Position numbers and translations under genes: made by a program | Shown here: in pieces, positions 60,601-64,000 of the stretch | Position numbering within the stretch: position 1 is the stretch's first letter | Layout of the letters: each line of letters starts with the position of its first letter | Assembly (NCBI GenBank): GCA_964017155.1 | Contig: OZ024863.1 | Coordinates: 41,172,617-41,236,616 of the forward strand | Origin: Oasisia sp. SBJ-2009 | Taxonomy: Eukaryota > Annelida > Polychaeta > Sabellida > Siboglinidae | Reading direction: 5' to 3' | Length of the DNA stretch: 64,000 nt | Notes under the pieces: generated by a model | What the model was told of the DNA's origin: nothing | The model's database searches: none | Seen by the model: only the letters and a program-made list of their open reading frames with translations

Positions 60601-60726
60601 CAACGTTGTATGTTGCAGTTGTTCGAGGTGGCGCGTGACATCCTGGACATATCAGAAGGCGACGCGAGCTGGCGCAAGACGCAAGACACACAACTGGAAA
60701 AAGTCAGCGAATTTATCGTCACGTGA
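24911..60726 (+). CDS. RICTOR: RICTOR, mTORC2 scaffold subunit (complete, 35 coding exons, 1720 aa)
   Basis: Rapamycin-insensitive companion of mTOR, the defining scaffold of mTOR complex 2, which phosphorylates AGC kinases such as AKT. Thirty-five exons join without a frame break to 1721 codons (human 1708 aa); exon lists are given in the segment entries. It starts MAAVSFRGRNLKGRRIKG, like the vertebrate N-terminus. The order is N-terminal helical (ARM-like) repeats, a middle RICTOR_M and RasGEF_N_2-like region, the RICTOR_V region, a long serine-rich disordered part and a C-terminal domain. All introns are GT-AG, from about 100 bases to 5 kb (37456-42474). Three acceptors (exons 11, 20 and 24) are embedded in or abut repeats. 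Upstream and divergent is SNRPA1; no gene was found downstream within the window. Confidence 0.97.
26232..26515 (-). mobile_element. SINE family B copy in RICTOR intron 2
   Basis: The plus strand reads a degraded tail (agtgcttatgtaacactggg), the ctccctggcagaccagttca body block, the ggaagcatgcagccatgctc block and a tRNA-like head region near 26445-26510. Confidence 0.7.
27598..28065 (+). mobile_element. LINE 3' fragment directly after RICTOR exon 3
   Basis: About 20 bases after the exon 3 donor the sequence encodes WNDLPDSLRLIDSLELFKSN and LKTHLFKAAF, the LINE ORF2 C-terminus. It continues in an AT-rich 3' region to ggtgctttacaaatataaat and a TTA microsatellite. Confidence 0.75.
29400..29697 (-). 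mobile_element. tRNA-derived SINE, family A, reverse
   Basis: The complement carries the head gtggggagcggtggtcgtgc and the gcggtagagcgcc A-box region at its 5' end (about 29690). The plus strand shows tttcctccaaacagcccaa, ctccgtgtgtgggatctttt and ccagatagaagggaccaccg. It begins about 15 bases after the RICTOR exon 5 donor (29391). Confidence 0.78.
30197..30247. repeat. (TA)n microsatellite
   Basis: Uninterrupted TA dinucleotides preceded by mixed TA/TG and an imperfect AT palindrome (30155-30195). In RICTOR intron 5. Confidence 0.9.
32488..32720 (-). mobile_element. LINE/L2-like tail, reverse, after RICTOR exon 9
   Basis: AATAATAATAAAAACATTT followed by a cagttcaaaggcgctgttac block resembles the reverse complement of L2-like 3' tails (microsatellite end plus GCGCT block). 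It begins about 14 bases after the donor at 32478. Confidence 0.5.
33850..34686 (+). mobile_element. THAP-relic DNA transposon, TTAA-flanked (Kolobok-like), copy 2
   Basis: An 829-bp element (33854-34682) between TTAA at 33850-33853 and 34683-34686. It is closely related to the element at 6875-7736, with the same roughly 100-bp inverted ends and the same MPSCSAYGC start and CSVHFEEK finger remnant (Cys codon 34308, His codon 34317). An internal deletion removes the segment matching about 7330-7350 of copy 1. Its right end lies 18 bases before RICTOR exon 11 (34705). Confidence 0.82.
37016..37170. repeat. Pentanucleotide microsatellite (TGTAC/TGTAT)n, about 31 units
   Basis: Five-base units: TGTAT at both edges and TGTAC in the centre. 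All frames remain open through it, which makes spurious Tyr-Cys-rich open frames on both strands. In RICTOR intron 14. Confidence 0.93.
37588..37832. mobile_element. Foldback MITE family D, copy 1
   Basis: The arms aacattcagttcctgaagaa/ttcaggaactgaatgtt, with ggtggtcgaaacgtagaagt/acttctacgtttcgaccacc outside and tgtgtaattatg/cataattacaca at the ends, fold back around a short centre (gctcgctagatggcgtggcg). It begins about 130 bases after RICTOR exon 15. A second copy lies at 61625-61875. Confidence 0.75.
38110..39139. mobile_element. piggyBac-like non-autonomous element
   Basis: TTAA at 38110-38113 and 39136-39139 flank 1022 bp with perfect 14-bp inverted ends (CCCATTAGACCCCA at 38114; TGGGGTCTAATGGG ending 39135). 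TTAA duplication with CCC-starting ends is the piggyBac signature. No transposase frame is visible inside. In RICTOR intron 15. Confidence 0.72.
39696..40110. repeat. Imperfect tandem repeat, about 72-bp unit, 5-6 copies
   Basis: Repeats of a unit with tccaccctatattttaggat, gtttcccttcctaccacccc and ccataactgagtctacaatg. Copies differ by short indels and a poly-C run (39739-39751). In RICTOR intron 15. Confidence 0.85.
40111..42474. other. Remainder of RICTOR intron 15
   Basis: No conserved coding block found. It contains an AT palindrome (40655-40710), a fragment related to the small MITE ends (about 41055) and a pyrimidine-rich stretch (41230-41580) that is open in frame but not recognisable as a protein. 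Confidence 0.6.
42475..51935 (+). CDS. RICTOR: RICTOR exons 16-27: middle region (residues about 528-977)
   Basis: Exons: 42475-42588, 42977-43023, 43824-43959, 44913-44972, 45642-45790, 46020-46146, 47210-47374, 48087-48242, 49573-49679, 50388-50475, 51143-51235, 51829-51935. Blocks typical of the family: HWDWELIAAILKWPYESM, RFVRRLIHFFRPNSRLFSVL, YCCQYYFLFLGRLSASEKG, LIVSSLDYCRDGMSRLILSK, FVRVLLRAHVPFVGSWVMEL, LLARFLSIPAGLDHL, FNSKYVQIVEERLNEALTTY, VPIHLYGQLVQHKQGF and KAALWAVGHIGTSIWGVGLL. For exon 20 only the last of six tandem acceptors (45640-45641) keeps the frame. Confidence 0.95.
43130..43273. repeat. 144-bp palindrome
   Basis: The arms catgaaaacaacatacatgt... and its mirror ending ...tgttgttttcatg fold around a central TA run; the arms carry ttggtagttaaaatacaact and its complement. 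Directly followed by a second palindrome (43275-43408). In RICTOR intron 17. Confidence 0.85.
43275..43408. repeat. Second palindrome with long (TA)n core
   Basis: The left arm gtcagcctttaattcatac with acagca and the right arm tgctgtgtatgaattattaa with aggctga surround about 85 bases of TA repeats. It starts two bases after the preceding palindrome ends. Confidence 0.85.
43985..44345 (+). mobile_element. LINE/L2-like 3' tail after RICTOR exon 18
   Basis: AT-rich region ending in acagcgttttgagcatattt, gcgctttataaataataaat and ATTATT repeats, the usual L2-like 3' end. No coding part visible. Confidence 0.5.
45139..45790 (+). repeat. RICTOR: 91-bp tandem array of the RICTOR exon 20 acceptor and exon start
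   Basis: A 91-bp unit runs from ATGACAGTCCAGCG to TTCCTGTTCCTCACAG. It starts at 45228, 45319, 45410 (truncated to 60 bp), 45470 (lacks the first bases), 45551 and 45642, with an older diverged copy at about 45139-45227. Each full unit contains exon sequence followed by its own polypyrimidine tract and CACAG. Only the last copy runs on into the rest of exon 20 (to donor 45791). Confidence 0.93.
46201..46902. repeat. Diverged direct duplication in RICTOR intron 21
   Basis: Segments 46201-46297 and 46809-46902 share gtcagtttgatct, atggcg, tatttccatcagtttt and atatatctggctg. A second pair (46159-46215 and 46305-46362) shares tcactaatctccca and atctagcactcaacctga. Not recognised as a known transposon. 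Confidence 0.7.
47458..47699 (-). mobile_element. tRNA-derived SINE, family A, reverse
   Basis: The plus strand reads ttcctccaaacagcccaact ... atagaagggaccaccggctt ... ggtgggattgaaccaccg, ending ccaccactccccaca. It is the reverse of the family A consensus, with a B-box-like complement near 47635-47650. In RICTOR intron 22. Confidence 0.78.
48716..49572. repeat. RICTOR: 26-bp minisatellite ending at the RICTOR exon 24 acceptor
   Basis: About 33 copies of a 26-bp unit containing gtgtcctgtcactcctgtg and ttttcaa. The last unit reads tcactcctgtgtttcag and is the exon 24 acceptor itself (AG 49571-49572). Because 26 is not a multiple of 3 and the unit lacks stops, long spurious open frames run through it. 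The first copies are less regular (cccgtgtcctg variants). Confidence 0.93.
50515..50760. mobile_element. Foldback MITE family C, complete copy
   Basis: A near-perfect 246-bp palindrome: the left arm starts tttattgtagtataattta, the right arm ends with its complement, and the centre is cagatttcaccgaaatctg. The arms contain gtgtcacgtgtgttgcctca. Partial copies lie at 6163 and 16545. In RICTOR intron 25. Confidence 0.82.
51351..51741. mobile_element. hAT-like MITE with CAGGGTCCG end and CTTGAA-rich body
   Basis: Left end CAGGGTCCGTACGAGG; right end complement CAAGGTCCCGACAC. The body is rich in ccttgaaaagtcttgaat repeats in both orientations. Similar cttgaaaa-rich elements with CAGGGTCCG ends are known hAT-type MITEs in other animals. 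In RICTOR intron 26. Confidence 0.55.
52378..52626 (+). mobile_element. SINE family B, forward member of an inverted pair
   Basis: tRNA-like head (gtggcgcattggttaggggt), body (ccttgggcaagttttttcac, cattgctccaggtcactcag) and L2-like tail (aaagcgttttgagcaatcct, tactgcgctatata). Followed within about 35 bases by an inverted copy. Confidence 0.8.
52660..52908 (-). mobile_element. SINE family B, reverse member of an inverted pair
   Basis: Starts with the tail complement ttatatagcgcagtatccag and runs to the head region near 52900. It ends about 40 bases before RICTOR exon 28. Confidence 0.8.
52948..54303 (+). CDS. RICTOR: RICTOR exon 28: 1356-bp exon, RICTOR_V end and serine-rich disordered region
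   Basis: Residues about 977-1429. It opens with TAYYVLGLIASTNRG, the end of the folded RICTOR_V part, then becomes Ser/Thr-rich, acidic and basic in turn, as expected for the regulatory disordered region. A block around residues 1257-1278 (53786-53851) contains NTDTTTSGFSS, almost identical to the vertebrate block. Basic-directed Ser sites (RVRSDS, RRSAS, KPRSDS, RTRSLE, MKSRSLD) are candidate AGC-kinase or 14-3-3 sites; this is inferred from motif only. The donor is at 54304, inside CCCAAGTAAGG, so the apparent stop right after is intronic. Local GC content is much higher than in the introns. Confidence 0.95.
54455..55445 (-). mobile_element. LINE tails, reverse, with (TA)n microsatellite
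   Basis: 54460-54540 shows the reverse of an L2-like end (atttgtatagcgcccgaatc, tcaggcgctttacataaata). A TA run lies at 54572-54630. About 55140-55440 is the reverse complement of the AT-rich tail at 4400-4660. The stretch in between (54650-55140) holds nothing recognised. All in RICTOR intron 28. Confidence 0.6.
55563..60726 (+). CDS. RICTOR: RICTOR exons 29-35: C-terminal domain (residues about 1430-1720)
   Basis: Exons: 55563-55731, 56532-56580, 56921-57076, 58511-58642, 59415-59538, 59902-60040, 60619-60726 (TGA). Family blocks: YIGVALPIDVSMMFE, EVLKLIVDLSSSV, CLYSEVCCLLSHYNYRL and HFIQELFQDVNFDKLFE. The zinc site described in the mammalian mTORC2 structure appears intact: His1530 (57004), Cys1535 (57019), Cys1538 (57028) in HSRVTCLVC, and Cys1652 (59939). 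The tail after exon 34 is short and charged. Confidence 0.94.
55746..55962 (+). mobile_element. SINE family B, 5'-truncated, after RICTOR exon 29
   Basis: Begins mid-element (gggcacgttttttcactcta) about 15 bases after the donor at 55732 and runs to the tail aaagcgctttgagcagtcct and tactgtgcaatata. Confidence 0.75.
59600..59775 (+). mobile_element. Degraded family A SINE in RICTOR intron 33
   Basis: gtggtagacgcgcagtacag, agtgttaatcgagaggatgg and tcactcccatctgcc resemble the family A head with many changes; the body block agagacactgtaagtggttg with tcctttctctcaagtatcta follows. Confidence 0.6.
60060..60352 (+). mobile_element. SINE family B with well-kept tRNA head, after RICTOR exon 34
   Basis: The head gtagcacagtgggtagcgtg and gaaaccgggttcagatcat form clear A- and B-box-like blocks. 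The L2-like tail ends with ataaagcgcgttgaggtgtt and tgtgctatataagaa. It begins about 20 bases after the donor at 60041. Confidence 0.8.
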
Positions 60727-61300
60727 CCCCCAGTGTTTTTGCGATTTCAATTCCTCAGCCAGGTGGTGCTTTTACTTTGCTGGCATTTATTTCGTGACGA
60801 TCCCAGATGCAATCTTTCCTGGCCAAACAACCGACTGGGAATCATTCATGTCTACGAATTAATGAAACACCGATTAATTATGTTCGTCCAGGCTGGATTG
60901 TTTTGTTAGATTGTTGATGTACGATATTGGTAATTGTGGTCTAAGTAAACAGTCTGGCTGCCACATTATGTGTACAGCTGTCCCACCCACTTTATACCGT
61001 GTTCTGTGATCATATCACCCATATTCACCATGTTGCTGTTTGTCATATATCTTGACGTCCCATATCTGCACAATGTCACATTATCACTCGCGCTACTTGT
61101 CACTTGTTTCTTTTACGTTTTCTTTGGCATTGCTGCCAACTTTTACTATATTTCTATCAACATTTTGTGTGCTAAGCACATGTCGTCAAGATATCACAAA
61201 GTCGCTACCATGCACGATTGCTTGCCTTGTAAAAATGAATGAAAGTGTTATGTGTGAGTGTGTTGTGTGTATATGTGTGGTATTTTATTAACATCATGCT

Positions 61301-61306
61301 ATTAAA
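61301..61306 (+). terminator. RICTOR: Possible RICTOR poly(A) signal ATTAAA
   Basis: ATTAAA 575 bases after the stop codon. An exact AATAAA further on at 62903-62908 is an alternative that would give a 2.2-kb 3' UTR. Assignment by position only. Confidence 0.4.
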
Positions 61307-61624
61307 CTGTACAGAATGATTATTATTATCATGAAATGGCTTTGTAAATTTGTAAACAAGATTGAGACGTGACATATCCTGGTTACATACGGTGTGGTCG
61401 TTGGAAACAATTGCGATGCATTTTGGCTGTACAACAGAACAATGCGGCCCACTTTCATAGCGTGTCCTGTGTATCACTGCTGTGAACCAGTTTCTAAACT
61501 GGTATTCCTCTTTAATCGAACTGGTGTTTCGTGTGGTATGTTACATTTTCTGTTGCCAGTTTAGCATCTATGACAATGTAAACAGCACCAAAATTGAACT
61601 ATAGGACAAGATATTTGATCTTCG

Positions 61625-61875
61625 TGAAAATGTTCATCAAGTTGGCAGTATATTATTCCAAAAAAGTCATCATTACACAACTAGCAATGTTCTATTTACT
61701 TCTATATTTCGACCACCATCGGCAGCCTTCTTCAGGAACTGAATGTTCAGTGGTCACTGCTCGCTAGATGGCGTGGTGAGCAGACTGTCCCACACGTGAC
61801 TTAGTCTGTAGCCCCCCTCGTCGTAGAAGTAAGTAGAACCTGGCTAGTTGTAATTATGAAATTTGTTTGGAATAA
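61625..61875. mobile_element. Foldback MITE family D, copy 2
   Basis: Shares with 37555-37832 the lead tgttcatcaagttggcagta, the cacaactagcaatgttcta block, tttcgaccaccatcgg, cttcaggaactgaatgttca and the centre gctcgctagatggcgtgg. The right arm is largely lost after the centre, so it no longer folds fully. Confidence 0.72.
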
Positions 61876-63231
61876 GATATTTGATGCTTGGACAGATGAA
61901 ATGTTGGAAGAGCAATTTGGTGTTGTCCACAATGCAGCACTAGTGGTATATCTGTAGTGTATAAGACACTGGTATATAGCATGGCCACATGGGATACACC
62001 ACTAACGTGTATTAGACACTGTACAGTTGTTTAGAGGGTCTCCTAATACTGTGAGAGGATGATCCTTCTATCCCATTCTTTCACCGATTCCCCCTTCCCG
62101 TCTGTTGCCCTCAGGTTCAGTCTCCACACTGGTGATATTTCCATGTAGTGTGTATTATATTTATACATATCTGAAGTTTTCTGTACAGTCACACGACAGA
62201 TCTGTTACAAATTGTAAACTGTCGTAATTCTGTAAAAGCCAAGACAACCTGTAAGATTCACAAAGTAGTTGCTGTTGACAAGAGTTATGTTAAAGGTGCA
62301 CGCTGTTGTCATAAATCGTCATAAAAATAGTGCACCGACTCTGACAAGCATTCATGGTTAATCTGTATGTTTATAAATGTAAGATCTTGAAGATGACAAG
62401 GCTGTGTTGGTTTTGATTAAGGAAATGTCATCTGGGATTATTTTTTGGGGGACTTAATAATATCAAAATCCAACAAAACATTTCATAACGGGTCAGGAGT
62501 TAAATGATTTATAGAAAGTTGAAGGAAAATACATATGTTTTCATATAAAATTGACATACTTGTTGAATTGTTGAGGCAAAAATCTCACATTTTGCAGGAG
62601 ATTTCCCATTACTTTATTGTATCCTGCCATGTGTGTAAACCCATTCCATTCCTACTGGTGTATGTGAAGCATTGTAAAACATTATTCCAAGAATTTGTGA
62701 AGGTTTAATTATTGTATGTGCATAGCGAGCAGAATAAGACATTTAGATCATAGCAGCAGTATTTATTTTCTTGAGAACAGCTTGGTGAACTTGCAACGGA
62801 ATACCGGTGAAAACATTTGTAGCTTGGTGGGATTTTTTCAATTACTACGTTGCAACATTGCAAAATGTGATCATCTAATTCAATTGATCAAAACGTGAAC
62901 TTAATAAACCATATTTTGCTGTTTATAATTTGCAAGATGGTGTCTATTTTTCAGTTATTATGGGGAAAAAATATTTTTTTGTGAAACATCAAAATGGTTT
63001 TAAGTTTTGTAAAAGTATAGAGAAATTTTTACCACATTACCGATCCTTATTCCGAAACAGTGCTTTGTACAGGAATGTTATGCAATGCAAGTGTACTTTT
63101 TTACATCATGAATATACCGACTGTGTTGACAGTAGAAGTGAGTGTCAAAGGTCAATCAGGTTTTCATTGCAATGTGTATATTAGCTATTTATAATATACA
63201 AATTATGTCTTGTGACAATTTTTTTTATTAG

Positions 63232-63960
63232 GTGATGGCATGTTCATCCAAGGCTGTTCAAGTTATGGCATATACATATATGGCTGATCAGGTTATGGCA
63301 TGTTCACGCATGGCTGATCAGGTTACTCCATGGTCATGTATGGCTGATCAGGTTACTCCATGGTCACGCATGGCTGATCAGGTTACTCCATGTTCATGTA
63401 TGGCTGATCAGGTTACTCCATGGTCATGTATGGCTGATCAGGCTACTCCATGTTCATGTATGGCTGATCAGGTTACTCCATGTTCACGCATGGCTGATCA
63501 GGTTACTCCATGGTCATGTATGGCTGATCAGGTTACTCCATGGTCATGTATGGCTGATCAGGTTACTCCATGGTCATGTATGGCTGATCAGGTTACTCCA
63601 TGGTCATGTATGGCTGATCAGGTTACTCCATGGTCATGTATGGCTGATCAGGTTACTCCATGTTCATGTATGGCTGATCAGGTTGTGGCATATTCACGCA
63701 TGGCTGATCAGGTTACTCCATGTTCATGTATGGCTGATCAGGTTACTCCATGTTCATTCATGGCTGATCGAGTTGTGTCGTGTTCACGCATGGCTGATCA
63801 GATTACTCCATGTTCATTTATGGCTGATCAGGTTGTAATATTATCATGTGTGACTGCTCAGATTATGATGTGTTCATGCAATCCGTGCGTGGCTGATTAT
63901 GTTCTGGTGTGTTCATGCATGGCTGATCATGTTCTGGTGTGTTCGTGCATGGCTTGGTTG
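63232..63960. repeat. 30-bp minisatellite, about 24 copies (open in one frame)
   Basis: Unit containing atggctgatcaggttactcc and atggtcatgt. As the unit is a multiple of three without a stop in one frame, it yields a 243-codon open frame of a ten-residue repeat (MADQVTPWSC). The last units (63840-63960) drift. No splice or start context shows that it is coding. Confidence 0.88.
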
Positions 63961-64000
63961 TGACCGAGTTTGTTACATGCATTCCTCGATGTGCAACACA

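Larger units (their letters stand above)
60727..64000. other. RICTOR 3' flank
   Basis: No conserved coding block was found. It contains poly(A) candidates at 61301-61306 and 62903-62908, a foldback element (61625-61875) and the 30-bp minisatellite (63232-63960). The open frame 62930-63184 is Cys/Phe-rich but unrecognised. Confidence 0.6.

Noticed and set aside
1..64000. CRISPR arrays, operons, ribosome binding sites or prophage
   Set aside because: The window is animal DNA with spliced genes; the regular repeats are mini- or microsatellites without spacer structure.

Overview
This is a eukaryotic (animal) genomic window. It carries three conserved, intron-rich protein-coding genes in AT-rich intronic and intergenic DNA full of transposon relics, SINE-like elements, palindromes and minisatellites. 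The encoded proteins are clear orthologues of animal NEK8, SNRPA1 (U2A') and RICTOR, with lengths close to the human ones. The mixture of tRNA-headed SINEs, LINE tails, TTAA-flanked DNA transposons and foldback MITEs suggests a non-vertebrate animal. I cannot fix the phylum from sequence alone; a lophotrochozoan or an invertebrate deuterostome would both fit.

Layout. (1) 94-12393, plus strand: the 3' three quarters of NEK8, a ciliary kinase with a C-terminal RCC1 propeller. The window opens inside the kinase activation segment; 13 coding exons follow to the stop. Its first complete intron has every mark of a minor-spliceosome (U12-type) AT-AC intron. (2) 14501-23179, minus strand: complete SNRPA1 in 8 coding exons (260 aa), tail-to-tail with NEK8. 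(3) 24911-60726, plus strand: complete RICTOR in 35 coding exons (1720 aa), head-to-head with SNRPA1 across about 1.7 kb that holds an NRF1-type site, a YY1-type motif on the RICTOR start codon and stacked near-perfect palindromes. (4) 60727-64000: RICTOR 3' flank with two possible poly(A) signals, a second copy of a foldback element and a 30-bp minisatellite.

All exon joins were worked out by hand from splice sites, reading phase and similarity to the known families. For every gene the exon phases close without a frameshift. The three genes have unrelated jobs (ciliary signalling, U2 snRNP assembly, mTORC2 scaffolding), so nothing suggests a shared pathway beyond the possibly shared SNRPA1/RICTOR promoter region.

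The most unusual features are at splice sites. They are the AT-AC intron in NEK8, a 91-bp tandem multiplication of an acceptor plus the start of its exon in RICTOR (exon 20), a 26-bp minisatellite that runs straight into the RICTOR exon 24 acceptor, and a THAP-relic, TTAA-flanked transposon ending 18 bp before RICTOR exon 11. The last three mean that three different RICTOR acceptors are embedded in, or abut, repeated DNA.
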